DNA from: Dendrophyllia cribrosa
Lineage: Eukaryota > Cnidaria > Anthozoa > Scleractinia > Dendrophylliidae
Direction of reading: 5' to 3'
DNA: 64,000 nucleotides
Assembly: GCA_024195265.1 (NCBI GenBank)
Contig: JAJLRJ010000010.1
Span: 31,413,364-31,477,363, forward strand
The notes under the pieces are model-generated. The model worked only from the letters and a program-made list of their open reading frames with translations. It searched no databases and was not told where the DNA came from. Shown here one piece after another: positions 1 to 9,538 of the stretch. Made by a program: the position numbers and the translations under genes. The first letter of the stretch is position 1. Every line of letters begins with the position of its first letter.

Positions 1-373
1 ACATCAAGGCCCTCTGAAAAGCTCTATAAAGCGGCATGCCAGGACAAATGCCCCTGTGCCTGCCCATGTCCACTTCTGGTGAGAAGTGTTCTTGACATTC
101 ATCACATGTTTGTGAAGTGAATAAACGGAAATGGCAAAAGTGTTCCCAGTGATAATGATTTTTTATTGAAAGGCATACAGATTTCATCCTGCGTTGATGA
201 AGGGTCCTGGCAGTCAAGTCACGCTGGATACTCCTTTCAACCAGTTCAAGGATGTAATCCTTGATCATGTCTGGTAAGTAGTCCCAATGGGATTCACCAA
301 AAGACAGCAACCATTCGCTGAAGTAGTCTTGATTCTTTGGATTGAAGTCAAGTCCTTGAGCCACCATTGCCAT
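1..373 (-). CDS. Unidentified ORF with a C2H2-like cysteine/histidine cluster, partial
   Basis: An open frame of 124 codons starts at ATG 373 (MAMVAQGLDFNP...) and leaves the window at base 1 without a stop. Near residues 90-112 it carries a C-x2-C...H...C cluster (CDECQEHF...GRHRGIC) that resembles a degenerate zinc finger. The start was chosen because the leader before it, with TATATAC, matches the leader of the neighbouring YqaJ ORF, and both proteins begin MAM. It overlaps the 3' end of that ORF out of frame by 26 bases (348-373). I do not recognise the family. Overlapping frames and a repeated leader suggest a compact, virus- or transposon-derived gene set rather than normal host genes; that is inference. 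Confidence 0.55.
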   Translation of the reverse strand, partial: MAMVAQGLDFNPKNQDYFSEWLLSFGESHWDYLPDMIKDYILELVERSIQRDLTARTLHQRRMKSVCLSIKNHYHWEHFCHFRLFTSQTCDECQEHFSPEVDMGRHRGICPGMPLYRAFQRALM

Positions 374-1496
374 GTTGGTTTGGTATATACGTGGGATGAT
401 ATTTCTCCAATTGGCTCAACTTTGAGAGTAAGAAGGCTTCCATAACTGCACTGTCATCAACCAAATTGTTTGGACAGGTTTTGACAGGGGTGATTTGTTT
501 TTGTTTTGCCAAACTATCATGGAAGCTGTTGACTGATTCCTGAATGCCATCCAAGAAGTTTGGTTGTTTTGTTTCCCAAATTTCTGTTATATCCAGCAGC
601 TTCCATGCGAAGAAGGCTACCGCCTTATAATAGTTTGGGGGCCAGTCTTCTCTGAATGTCCTTCTGCCTATGTCCTTCAAATAATCTTTATCGCCTAGTT
701 TCTGATCCTCATCGTATTCCATATAAAACCAATTTCCACTACACAAGATATCCCCCGATGAAATTCCTCTCATAATTTTTTCAAACATTAATGTTGATTT
801 TGTTGCGCCGAGGTTAAGTAATTTTGTTTGATCTGGAAATAATTTTTGCTTGCAAGATAGAATGTAAATACCACAGGCGAGTGCTGATGGGTTTTTTGTT
901 TTGTGTACAACCCATTTGTTTGGCAAAGAATTGTGTTCAAGGCTAAGACTAAGCTGCTTCAAAGAACACATTCTGAAATAGGCATCGACAAACAAGCCTT
1001 TGTTAACTCTCTCACCGCTGAGAGCAAGACCGGTTTGTATTTGATCACGGTATTGTTTAGGAATTCTATTGGCTGTGATCTTCCTGGTGTAAGGGCACTT
1101 GAACTCTAACAAGACAATCGTCTTGTCTTTGTTTGAGAAGTATCCGTCTGGACTGCAAGTGACCTTCCCAAAAAGAGGGTGATCCTTTGCAAGATTTAGA
1201 GAGCCCTTATATCCGAAAACTTTGACAGAGTGTTTCTTCTCAAAGTATTCACGGACTAGAGGTTCAAATAATGTGCCCCAAACGCAGGCCACATTCTTGC
1301 TCATATCGACGGGCTTTACTTTTTTGCGAATTAGGCTTGACTGGCTCTCAAATGGCGAAGATCTTGTCAAGGCAGAGATCTCCGATGCACCGAGTGTGTT
1401 TTGTCTGGCTTTGACCCATTCTTCGCTCTTTTGGATCAGGCCTGTTTCACGCGATTTCAGGAATCTCTTGAAAGCTTTCACGTTTGCCATTGCCAT
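348..1496 (-). CDS. YqaJ-like (lambda-exonuclease fold) recombinase/nuclease protein
   Basis: A 382-residue single-exon ORF. Residues about 35-160 fit the YqaJ viral-recombinase fold: LGASEIS near residue 36, a conserved GT-x-FEP-x-V stretch, SPDGYF near 115, LEFKCP near 130 and QIQTG near 152. The Asp-Glu-x-Lys pair is the metal-binding centre of this nuclease family, which degrades one strand of duplex DNA from an end. The remaining 200 residues are unassigned. YqaJ proteins occur in phages, large DNA viruses and repeat-associated genes of cnidarians and molluscs. The gene has no intron, lies behind a TATA-like leader repeated at the next ORF, and overlaps that ORF, so a mobile or viral origin is likely. 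The nuclease call is firm; the biological role is unknown. Confidence 0.7.
   Translation of the reverse strand: MAMANVKAFKRFLKSRETGLIQKSEEWVKARQNTLGASEISALTRSSPFESQSSLIRKKVKPVDMSKNVACVWGTLFEPLVREYFEKKHSVKVFGYKGSLNLAKDHPLFGKVTCSPDGYFSNKDKTIVLLEFKCPYTRKITANRIPKQYRDQIQTGLALSGERVNKGLFVDAYFRMCSLKQLSLSLEHNSLPNKWVVHKTKNPSALACGIYILSCKQKLFPDQTKLLNLGATKSTLMFEKIMRGISSGDILCSGNWFYMEYDEDQKLGDKDYLKDIGRRTFREDWPPNYYKAVAFFAWKLLDITEIWETKQPNFLDGIQESVNSFHDSLAKQKQITPVKTCPNNLVDDSAVMEAFLLSKLSQLEKYHPTYIPNQHGNGGSRT
366..412 (-). promoter_or_regulatory. Leader/promoter repeat, copy 1 (downstream ORF)
   Basis: On the minus strand this runs CCAATTGG...GTATATAC...ACATGGCAATGG, with a TATA-like box about 15 bases before ATG 373. 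It matches copy 2 at 1487-1540 with scattered substitutions and small gaps. Because the match spans the box and the start codon, I read it as a duplicated promoter/start module. Confidence 0.45.
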
Positions 1497-1540
1497 GTGG
1501 GTGGGTATATACAGGGGTGGGATTTCTTCAATTGGTTAAA
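1487..1540 (-). promoter_or_regulatory. Leader/promoter repeat, copy 2 (YqaJ ORF)
   Basis: Direct-repeat partner of 366-412: CCAATTG, then GTATATACCCACCC, then the ATGGCAATGG start of the YqaJ ORF. The core promoter inference rests on TATATAC position and on conservation between copies only. Confidence 0.45.
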
Positions 1541-1617
1541 TCCCGGGTTGGGTGTGGTCTCGTACCGGGCCGGACCGGACCGGACCAGTGGTCTCGTACC
1601 GGACCAGCATTCGCAGT

Positions 1618-1781
1618 GAGTAGTTAGTGACGTTGGGGCGTTCGGGACCACAAAAAATAAGCCCCCAAAGGCCCGAATTACACACCCCCCGAATTCATTG
1701 CATTCATCCGTGGGGTGTGTAATTCGGGCCTTTGGGGGCTTATTTTTTGTGGTCCCGAACCCCCAACGTCGCTAACTACTC
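1618..1781. repeat. Long hairpin: 70-bp near-perfect inverted repeat
   Basis: Arms 1618-1689 and 1712-1781 are reverse complements except for one base gap and one substitution; the loop is about 22 bases. No ORF lies inside. It may be a small foldback element or a MITE with fused arms. No convincing target duplication was found. Confidence 0.8.
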
Positions 1782-2454
1782 AAGCTAAGAGCGAGAGCCG
1801 ATAAAATAACCTCGGCACGTCTGGCATATTGAATATTTTTCCGCATGCACGAATATTGTACCTCTTATTTGTAGTTAGGAAGTTAGGTAGTTAGCTGATT
1901 ATGATAATTTAAGCCGATGGAAATACCGTGTATTTCGAAACAGCTACGATCTACAGCTACGATCCTACTGTGTTGGGTTCTATCTCGTGTCATGTTAATG
2001 CCTTGCAAAGTTTCTATACGTAGTATCAGCCTTGCTTCTCAGTTTGTTTGCCCATTGCTTTTTTTGGCTGTTTAGATCTTTTACCGATCCTATGTTCACT
2101 AGCAGCATTTTCGTTCGCGGTCCTGTGCTTATTCTATTGTTACTGAAATATTATACCCCGTTCTAGGAAACGTCTCTAAAATGGATACCCCGTTCTAGAT
2201 CAAGAGTCCCAAAATCACGACCCCGTTGGGCAGCACATACCCGTATAGGTATTTTGGGGGAGTTGGTTGACTGTCCTATACAAGTCTTTAAAAAACAGCA
2301 ATTTCTACAGGTACATTCTGACATCTAAAAATATATTTTTCTATCATCTAATTTCAATGTTTTCAATATATTTAATATATGTTTACTTAATGTCTTCTAA
2401 AGCTAAAATAGCACTGAAAATGGAGCACAAAGCACTAAATGATTAAACCTAGAC
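1782..2454. other. Non-coding stretch left of the outer transposon
   Basis: AT-rich sequence with no supported ORF. A short phrase (ATACCCCGTTCTAG) occurs twice at about 2153-2200. Nothing else is recognisable. Confidence 0.5.
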
Positions 2455-2460
2455 ATTAAC
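2455..2460. repeat. Target-site duplication ATTAAC, left copy
   Basis: Six bases directly before the TATGGGGCGCC terminus; the same six follow the other terminus at 19349-19354. Confidence 0.8.
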
Positions 2461-2742
2461 TATGGGGCGCCATACTGGACATTATTGCAAACCTTTCTTA
2501 TATGTGCTAAACTACAGTTTGATATCCTCATTGTCATATAAACATGCTAAACTCCAAATAAATATGGTGTAACTACTAATATTTCATATGGTCATTGTCG
2601 TATAATAATGCCAAACTTCAACTAAATAGCCCTCAATAAATAAGTACAGCCTATTTTTTCCGCTACATTTGCAGTGTTCTCTGACAAAAATAAGCATGCT
2701 AAACTTTTCATTTCGTATGGTATGATGCACCGCGCGCTTTTT
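2461..2742 (+). repeat. Left terminal inverted repeat of the outer transposon
   Basis: Pairs with 19130-19348. The first 80 bases are essentially identical to the right arm; then a partial internal duplication interrupts, and similarity resumes to the CGCGCGCTTT motif near 2730. It ends about 90 bases before the HECT start codon and so may hold that gene's promoter. Confidence 0.8.
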
Positions 2743-2832
2743 AAAGCGCTTAAAAGCAATACCGTCACCAGATTCCTCTCGGCCAAAACCAGGCCGCCAT
2801 TTTGAAGCTCGTCTGCTTTCAATCAGGTTGCA

Positions 2833-3444
2833 ATGGTGGAAAGAAGCGAAGATTTTCGTTCTGCATTATCAAATATCGCTCGCCAGGCAAGGTCACTATT
2901 GGACAATTTTAATGATGGTAATGTGCAGCCTATTGAGCAGCGAATGTTGAGTCAGAGGCGTCATGAATCGGGAGTGCTGTCGACGCGAACGCCATCATCA
3001 AGTCAGACTGGGAGTAATGTAAACAACACAAATCCAAACAGCACAAGTTCAAGAAATGTGGAAAGCACATCGGTCACCGCTCAGTTAAGGAACTTATTCC
3101 CGACTATTGGTAAGAGATCATTTGGTGGCAAGTCGTCTGACAGCAAATCTAGTAAAGGTAAAAGGCCTCCCCCCAAGAAAGCAAAGAGAGATATAGTGCA
3201 TAAAGATGTCGTTCTTCTTCCTTCTCCTGACACGAAGTCAGTTCCTACGCACCAGACACGATGTCGGTTAGAAAACAACGGATTTGTTGTTCATGCATTT
3301 CCAGTGGATAAGTCTCTGCAGGAAGAAGATCTGAGAGCTCAAATTAGAGAGTCATTCCCAGCTCTTAAAGAAACAGACTTTGAGTTTGTAAAGTCGTGCT
3401 ATGGTCAAATAATCACACCAAAGTTAGCCACAAGTGTGTATTTC
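2833..3444 (+). pseudogene. CUE-HECT E3 ubiquitin ligase gene, 5' part (split by insertion)
   Basis: The first 204 codons of the transposon-borne HECT gene, starting MVERSEDFRSAL. This part is polar and probably disordered (Ser/Asn-rich about 50-80, Lys-rich about 90-115), followed by a folded-looking stretch (FVVHAFPVDKSLQEEDL...) of unknown fold. The frame reaches VYF at 3444, where the Mutator-like element begins. Beyond that point the frame only reads the element's terminal repeats as an artificial RKRRP repeat and stops at 3732, so those 95 residues are not part of the original protein. The gene continues in frame at 13810. ATG 2833 was chosen as the first ATG inside the terminal repeat. 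Confidence is high for the split and lower for the N-terminal boundary. Confidence 0.8.
3436..3444. repeat. Target-site duplication GTGTATTTC, left copy
   Basis: Nine bases next to the GGGTGTCTAG terminus, repeated exactly at 13801-13809. Nine bases is the usual duplication length for Mutator-like elements. Confidence 0.9.
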
Positions 3445-3771
3445 GGGTGTCTAGAAAACGACGACCTAGAAAACGAAGACCTACGACCGATAAAACGACG
3501 ACCTAGAAAACGACGACCTAGAAAACGACGACCTAGAAAACGGCGACCTAGAAAACGACGACCTAGAAAACGACGACCTAGAAAACGGCGACCTAGAAAA
3601 CGACGACCTAGAAAACGACGACCTAGAAAACGACGACCTAGAAAACGACGACCTAGAAAACGGCAACCTAGAAAACGACGACCTAGAAAACGACGAACTA
3701 GAAAACGACGAACTAGAAAACGGCGACCGTAGAAAACGACGACCTAGAAAGCGACGACCTAGAAAACGAAG
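3445..3771 (+). repeat. Left tandem-repeat terminal inverted repeat of the MULE
   Basis: About 20 copies of a 15-bp unit, CGACGACCTAGAAAA, with CGG/CGA variants. Near the tip an imperfect unit (GAAGACCTACGACCGATAAAA) is shared with the other end. The array reads in frame from the host exon and creates a spurious RKRRP-rich peptide. Confidence 0.9.
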
Positions 3772-3916
3772 CTTTCTTCGCATTTACTCTTAAATACCTA
3801 ATTCTGACCAATACATTTCAGTAATGAATGAACTGATGAGTTTTTGCCCCTGTGATTTATGCGGATGAGCCCCAAAACCTGCGTTGAAAATATGTCGCTA
3901 GAAATGGTAATTTATT

Positions 3917-4120
3917 AAAGAAAAAAAAAACGCGCCGAGTGCATTATTGAGTTACATAAGCACGCTGAAATTTTTAAGAACACGAGAGAAGTGCAGTATT
4001 AAAAAGAACGAGCCGAAGGCGAGTGCTTCTCGCACTTTTCTCGAGTGTTCTTAAAAATTCCCAAGTGCTCATATAACTCAACATTGCACGAGGAACAAGT
4101 TTTTTTTATTTCTTTTATAA
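3917..4120. mobile_element. MITE-like inverted repeat inside the MULE
   Basis: Arms containing GAGTTACATAAGCAC and GTGCTCATATAACTC, and TTTTTAAGAACAC with GTGTTCTTAAAAA, face each other around a GC-richer centre. It has no ORF. The outer ends run into A and T tracts, so the limits are approximate. Confidence 0.5.
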
Positions 4121-4302
4121 AATAAAAACGGTTATAATGAACCTTACGTCACGCGCGTGCTTTATAATGAACTCGGTTTAACCAACCATAACGCTCGCAT
4201 TTCCTTGAGCATTTTATAAACTATGATAAAATACAATTTTTAGCCAATTCTAACTGTGATAAAATAACGCGAGCGGAGGGCACTGTTGCTTTCATTAACT
4301 TA

Positions 4303-4514
4303 GGGCGCTTACCATTTGTTAGAACTGGCCGGCCGGGGCCGGTCAATTCGTAAATAGTATTCCATTATTTTTTCGAACTGTCCATCCAGATCGGTCAATT
4401 GATAGATAGTGTATATCATTTTGATGGACTTGTAAGAAAAGATCTGCTTAATGGTGTATTCTGTTTACGAACTGACCTGTCTGGCCGGCCAGTTCTGACA
4501 AATGGTAACCGCCC
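4303..4514. mobile_element. PIF/Harbinger-like MITE
   Basis: Starts GGGCGCTTACCATTTGT and ends ACAAATGGTAACCGCCC, with TTA on both sides (4300-4302 and 4515-4517). Three-base TTA duplications are typical of PIF/Harbinger. It carries a GGCCGGCC motif in both arms and no coding capacity. Confidence 0.65.
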
Positions 4515-5114
4515 TTAGTTATAGGGTGATTATAATTATCATAGGGTAATCATAGCGATGATGTAGCTAGTCAAAAGTTTGACACGGTAAACACAAACAT
4601 TTCATGCATTTTCTCATCTGTGGCACTAAAAAACACTTTCCTGCCGGTTAACATACAATAAAATAAAATTGAACTTTACCGTTATTCTACACAAACATCA
4701 ACTTCTCCTTTTTACTGCCATTTTTCCACACTGGTTGGTTTTCGGCTATTTTGCAGTTAAGCTTTACTAACAAAACTTGTATGCTAGAATTCATACAATT
4801 GTCTTACTCATGCTTGCTGCGACGTTACAATTTTTCAAACTAAAATACAATTTCACCTGTTTTGGCCAGTAACACGGCGGTAAGCAACTGAACCGGTTAA
4901 GGATGCTAATGAGTAAAAATTACTAAATGTTAAAGTCAACGGTCTAAACCTAACCAAGTCCATGGTATTTTATAATTTGAGCTTTCATTTGGCTTTACTA
5001 AGAGTGCTTAGTGTTGTCCAGTTCACTAAGTTATTAAACGAAATTCTTCAGTCTTGTTTACTAAGTTGCGATGTACATGAGACGATGTGACACGATCTTT
5101 ACGTTTATTAACAG

Positions 5115-7892
5115 TCAACATGAATGATCGAGTTCTTCCTTAAGAAGTGTTTTGTGTGCTTCCTTTAGGTTTCCCCTTACTTCATCGGGTATGTCTAAAT
5201 ATTTGTTGTTGTAGTAAGGAAATCTGCTCATGATGCAATTCCGCCTGATGCAATAATACTTCGTTGTATACTTTGCTGAAGGAAGTTTATTTCCTGCATT
5301 ATTTGGATCCGGGTATAGCCATTTCTCTTCATGCGACAACACTAAATTGAAGGGTACGATCATGGTACGACGAGGAAATTCCGTTCGGCAGTGACGGCAA
5401 TCTTTCGCTTTAGGTTCCTCAGAAAGAAAACAGACTGTAAGAGGTTGATCGTTATGATGTATTTCTCTGAACGGCCGGTAAGTGACGCTCTGGGTTTCGG
5501 AACACGATGCACTTGTTTGACCATGGCTTTGTCTCCACGAGTTTCGATTGGCTCCACCTTTCTTGCCTGGAGCTACCTTTTCCGGTACAACAAGGCCGCT
5601 TTTGGAGTGCTTCGAGCGTCGTGATGACTTTTTAAAGTGCTCGATGTGCAGCTTTAGGAGTTGTGACTTCTCTGCAACGCATAGGCTGTGCTTGCATAAC
5701 ATGCTAAATTTGTAACAAGGGCAGTTACAGGTGACGTGGTCTCGATACACCGTGCACTCATACATTCTTCTTTTGCAAGTCTTTGCAGCCACAAGATACT
5801 TGCAAATGCCGCCGGCGTCGAGTGAAGGCATTCGTTGAATGGCATCCTGAGTGTTCAGAAGAATCTCGGCCTCTTTCACAATACCTGTCACCAGCTCCAC
5901 CGATAATCCCTCGATATCAAGAAGGGCCTTGACATCGTCAGGAAACTCTTTCCACTCGGATGACTCCTGATCTTCACCTTCGCACTTAGTTCCAATAGGC
6001 TTCTCTTTCATGACGTCCTCGATAGTTAACTTGTTAAATTTCAGAACATATTCTGCTCTTTTCTCCTCACTCCAATCAAACCACTCATCTGTATCAACTT
6101 GTAGATAGGAAGCCATTTCTGAAAGCTCGTACTCTTCACTTAAGCCACACAGCGCCATCTGCATCTCAAATTGTTGCTGTTTGTCTACTTCTTGCCATAC
6201 ATCCCTTACGAACTGTAGTTTAGACATGTCACTCTTGTTTTTATCGTTCTTAGTGATCGCTTCTTTTTGGCGCGTGAGTTTGTTGTTAACACTTTCTGAT
6301 TGGTTTGTGAAGCACAGTGCAGGTTTTCCTTTGTTGCCAACATCCGGCATGCCTGCCTTTCTCCTTGCAGTAGCAATCATGGACTTTTTCATCATTTTCT
6401 CGTGGCTTGAGATGTAGGTCCAAAACTGAGGGGTCGAAGTGGACGTAAGCCGTTTCTCTTCTTCCTCCAGGATCTGTTTAGCTGATTGAATTCGAGCTTT
6501 AAGGTCGGTCTTGTCTTCGGCTCCAAGAACGCCTTCTTCTCCAAAAACGGTGTCAAGAAATACTTTCTGCTCTTGCTGCTTTCGAATGCCTAGACTGTTT
6601 AACTTATCTTTGCAGTTTCGACGAAAATGATTGAAACAACGAAGGCCAGTAGACTTTTTCATCGTTTCGGACAGAGCGTCATGCAATGCCTTCTCTCCAT
6701 CAGTTATGAAACCACGACATTTTTCTGAAAGCCCAGGTGAATTCATCGCAACAGCTGCGGCAATTTTCTTGAATACTGGTTTGCTTTTGCTGTAGTGAAT
6801 GGCCGTTGCGCCCAGAAAGACTGGAGCTTCCTTTGTTCTCCTGGATTTTAGAAAAAGATGCTTGTATGAATATGGGGTCACCTCGAATCGTCCAAAGTTG
6901 AACGTTGGGTCCACACTTAACGGGTAGCTCATAATTTCGGAGCAGCAAAAACGTGATAGATCATAGCACATGTGCTGGTTTCCTAAAACCCACAAATCTT
7001 CAGGCACATCATGGTGTTCAAGGACAATGGGACCGTCCATAATCTTCGAGTAAAGCAAGAGTTCTTCCACTTCATCAACTGACTTCTTCATCTTTGACTT
7101 GATGTCGTACAGCTGTTGCTTTGATCTGGGTAGCTGTTCAGGTTGTCTGGCCCCTAAAATGCCACCTGCACTACTCGATACCATCTTGAAAACTACCGAG
7201 GCTGGTTTTATGGACAGTTCCTGTTTAATAGCCTGCATTGTGCTCTTTTGTGTGGGATAGAAAGGCTTGTCACCTTTCTTTCTATTTCCATGGGGTGCTA
7301 CGTCAAAGGCAACTTTATCACAGTTTTCTTTGTCTATGTGGTACTGTAACAAACAAGTGTTGTGAAGAATGTCGCCATCGTGATTGGAAAGGAAGAAAAT
7401 GGACCGGCTCAAACCAAATGTGTTTCTCTTTGAGTTGATGTGCATATGAAATTGGCCTTCCATTTTAAGTTCCACCTTTCGCTTCTCTAGAATTTGTGCC
7501 TCCATATCATCGCTAACATCAAGAGTCCAAATACATGTGCGTAAATGATGGTTATATGCTCCGTTCATATCGCTCTTGATGTCTTCCCACCTTTGGTTCT
7601 TGCTAATATCCACAAGAAAATACATGTTTTGCCTGACTCTTAGAGGGGTCTTTGTGCATTTTTGGGTGGTCGCGTTCTTTAACAATATTTTGGCTGCTTC
7701 CGGAACCGTATATCTTGCCTTCTTTCCTGTGTTAAAGATTGGAAGCTCCTTGTCGTTGTTATAGAAATGAGCATCAGCCAATGCACTGGTTGAAAGCAGG
7801 TCAATCTGTATATTTTCAAATATGTTAAGAGAGAAAATGTTAATTTTAATGTTAATTTTACCCGCAGTGCGACGCGCCTTACAAGTTCCCAC
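5115..7892 (-). CDS. Mutator-like (MULE) transposase with SWIM zinc finger
   Basis: A 925-residue open frame. Catalytic D candidates are SVDPTFNFGRF near residue 330 and GFITDGEKALHD near 397; the E is probably in NQSESVNN near 534. CFNHFRRNCKDKL follows the second D, as in MULE transposases. A SWIM finger (CNCPC...LCKH) lies near 725. The enzyme would cut and join element ends in the nucleus. The frame has no internal stop. The true exon probably starts at about 7810, where TATACAG precedes ATTGACCTG (IDLLSTS...); the about 30 upstream residues look like translated intron. That acceptor is phase 0, so the transposase could be spliced to upstream exons of the kinase/repeat gene. The end at 5115 lies 1.3 kb from the left terminal repeat. 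Confidence 0.85.
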   Translation of the reverse strand: MGTCKARRTAGKINIKINIFSLNIFENIQIDLLSTSALADAHFYNNDKELPIFNTGKKARYTVPEAAKILLKNATTQKCTKTPLRVRQNMYFLVDISKNQRWEDIKSDMNGAYNHHLRTCIWTLDVSDDMEAQILEKRKVELKMEGQFHMHINSKRNTFGLSRSIFFLSNHDGDILHNTCLLQYHIDKENCDKVAFDVAPHGNRKKGDKPFYPTQKSTMQAIKQELSIKPASVVFKMVSSSAGGILGARQPEQLPRSKQQLYDIKSKMKKSVDEVEELLLYSKIMDGPIVLEHHDVPEDLWVLGNQHMCYDLSRFCCSEIMSYPLSVDPTFNFGRFEVTPYSYKHLFLKSRRTKEAPVFLGATAIHYSKSKPVFKKIAAAVAMNSPGLSEKCRGFITDGEKALHDALSETMKKSTGLRCFNHFRRNCKDKLNSLGIRKQQEQKVFLDTVFGEEGVLGAEDKTDLKARIQSAKQILEEEEKRLTSTSTPQFWTYISSHEKMMKKSMIATARRKAGMPDVGNKGKPALCFTNQSESVNNKLTRQKEAITKNDKNKSDMSKLQFVRDVWQEVDKQQQFEMQMALCGLSEEYELSEMASYLQVDTDEWFDWSEEKRAEYVLKFNKLTIEDVMKEKPIGTKCEGEDQESSEWKEFPDDVKALLDIEGLSVELVTGIVKEAEILLNTQDAIQRMPSLDAGGICKYLVAAKTCKRRMYECTVYRDHVTCNCPCYKFSMLCKHSLCVAEKSQLLKLHIEHFKKSSRRSKHSKSGLVVPEKVAPGKKGGANRNSWRQSHGQTSASCSETQSVTYRPFREIHHNDQPLTVCFLSEEPKAKDCRHCRTEFPRRTMIVPFNLVLSHEEKWLYPDPNNAGNKLPSAKYTTKYYCIRRNCIMSRFPYYNNKYLDIPDEVRGNLKEAHKTLLKEELDHSC

Positions 7893-8139
7893 GATATCAC
7901 CAGCTAATTCTTATAATCATTTTCGTAACTGCGGTTACGTGTGAAGCAATGAAGTGAATAAAATTTTCGTAGTTTTTAACTAACTTTACACTCCTGTGAT
8001 AAACACAAAGCGAAAATATTACATTCCATTGTGCTCAACTTTGTGAGAAGGCGTGCCCGTCAATTGAATTCGCGCTCTCTGATTGACTAACTTGTAAAAA
8101 AAGTTTTTTTGGGTGTTCACGGTAAGGCGCGTCGCACTG
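7865..8139. repeat. 18-bp inverted repeat flanking the transposase 5' region
   Basis: CAGTGCGACGCGCCTTAC at 7865-7882 has a perfect reverse complement at 8122-8139. The 240 bases between them are AT-rich and may be a small MITE or a structured intron. Confidence 0.5.
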
Positions 8140-8352
8140 TAATAACTGTATTATTGGTTGAAGTTTGAAAATTTCAAAAAGTTCCTTGTTCCACAGAACA
8201 AGATCAAGTCCTTGGAGGCACATCCCACACTTTAAGATTCCGAGGGGTACTACCCGGAGGTGGGGGACGGAGGGTATCTGCGGAAACTTGTCGTTCAAGT
8301 TGGAAAGACATGAGGTATAAGGCTGTTGTTGAGAATGTAGTACTTTACTTAC

Positions 8353-8430
8353 CGAATTCACATCTTCTCCTTGAGAACAAGCTATAATGTCGCCAGTCAC
8401 GGGATTGTCTTGAAATACATCATGATTTCC
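8353..8430 (-). CDS. Candidate small exon E (repeat type 2) in the MULE
   Basis: Flanked by a TTTTTTTAG acceptor and a GTAAGTAAAG donor, it has 26 codons in phase 0, reading GNHDVFQDNPVTGD... and ending EDVNS. Exon D (8999-9070) is a clear paralogue with the same boundaries. Function is unknown. Confidence 0.45.
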
Positions 8431-8562
8431 CTAAAAAAGACGACTTTGTTAGAATTCAATGTACACTCTCTCGACTTTGATTACGAAAGGAGAATACGCT
8501 AATATAGTTTACCGAATTCAAATCTTCTAAAGCTGACTGACTGTCCAAACGGTCCTCTGGCA

Positions 8563-8712
8563 CGGAGTTCGGGTGTTTCTTGGTGTTGCGGAAGCCATTG
8601 TTGGCTAGCTTTTGTGTTGTGGTATGGGTATTGTACAGTGTCTTTTGAATCTTTTGTTTTACGTCATTTGGTGATCACACCATCCGCAACACCAAGAAAC
8701 TACCCGGAGTTC
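8563..8712. mobile_element. hAT-like MITE (134 bp) with 8-bp duplication
   Basis: CGGAGTTC occurs at 8563-8570 and 8705-8712. Between them, 8571-8704 has the inverted ends GTTTCTTGGTGTTGCGGA and TCCGCAACACCAAGAAAC. An 8-bp duplication suits hAT. It is nested in the MULE. Confidence 0.65.
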
Positions 8713-8817
8713 TTTATAGGTACTTCATGGTTACCCTGACAGTAAACAAAAACTGAATGTCGGACAAAAAACGTTGGCAACGAACGTTCGATAAAAATTA
8801 GAACTTACCGAATCTAT

Positions 8818-8972
8818 AGGTGGTTTTCACGTTACGTCACGGCGGCCATGTTGGTGCACACCTACAAAAGAATTTTAATTAACTTCTTTTGTTATGTGCA
8901 TCAACATGGCCGCCATGGCCTTTGTCATTTGAGTCCCACAGGACTGAAGGACGCGTGAGTGAAAACCATCTA
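8818..8972. mobile_element. MITE with TA flanks
   Basis: GGTGGTTTTCACG and GTGAAAACCATC form the ends; an inner pair (CATGTTGGTGCACA and TGTGCATCAACATG) continues the fold. A related sequence (AACTTCTTTTGTTA...CCCACAGGACTGA) lies in the HECT intron at about 14935-15065. TA-flanked ends suggest a mariner-type origin. Confidence 0.5.
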
Positions 8973-8998
8973 CATTTTCTCCTAATGAACGAACTTAC

Positions 8999-9070
8999 CG
9001 AATTCATCTCTTCTCCTAAAGAGTGGGTCACAATTTCCCCTGTCACAAAGTTGTCTTAAGGTCGATTTCC
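8999..9070 (-). CDS. Candidate small exon D (repeat type 2), degenerate
   Basis: Same acceptor (CTTTTTTAG) and donor (GTAAGTTC) as exon E and similar content (DNFVTGEIV...GEEMNS), but one codon is TAA where exon E has CAA, and it is two codons shorter. It is probably a decayed duplicate, or skipped in transcripts. Confidence 0.35.
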
Positions 9071-9339
9071 CTAAAAAAGAGTTTGTCAGATGTAGTTGTT
9101 GACGCTCTTCCAAAGTTTGCGGCGAACATTTATTAAGACAATAGACAAAAGTGAGAAACAAATAATTTATATTGAAAAATAATGGGAGTTTACAGGAAAG
9201 ATGTAGTCTGTACCAAGTGAGCTAGTAAGAAGGTCGTATGAAGCCAAACAAAACCAATCCTAAATGATATTAGTCTGTTTTGCGCCAATCAGTTGCACCT
9301 ATTCAGTATAAAACTATACAATATTCTTTAACAACTAAC

Positions 9340-9432
9340 CTCGAGAAAGCATTCCTTCGTGATATTTTCCATCGCCTCTACCCCTGGTTTGTTCTCTTGC
9401 CGTATGCCGTTGGCGTGCTCTTGACTTGCTTG
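9340..9432 (-). CDS. Candidate small exon C (repeat type 1) in the MULE
   Basis: Acceptor CCCTTTTCAG, donor GTTAGT, 31 codons in phase 0 (QASQEHANGIRQEN...). It shares an ANG-x-RQE core with exon B. No known domain recognised. Confidence 0.4.
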
Positions 9433-9538
9433 CTGAAAAGGGAAGAGATTAAAGTTAAGGGGTTTACTGTAGTCTTATTAACTGGAAATGTTTCAAGACT
9501 TCTTAAAATTGTAGCATGTTTTAATATCCTTAGTATAC

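Noticed and set aside
3445..3783. Arg/Lys/Pro- and Ser/Phe-repeat ORFs at the left array
   Set aside because: They are translations of the 15-bp terminal repeats of the MULE, which is open in several frames on both strands because 15 is a multiple of three.
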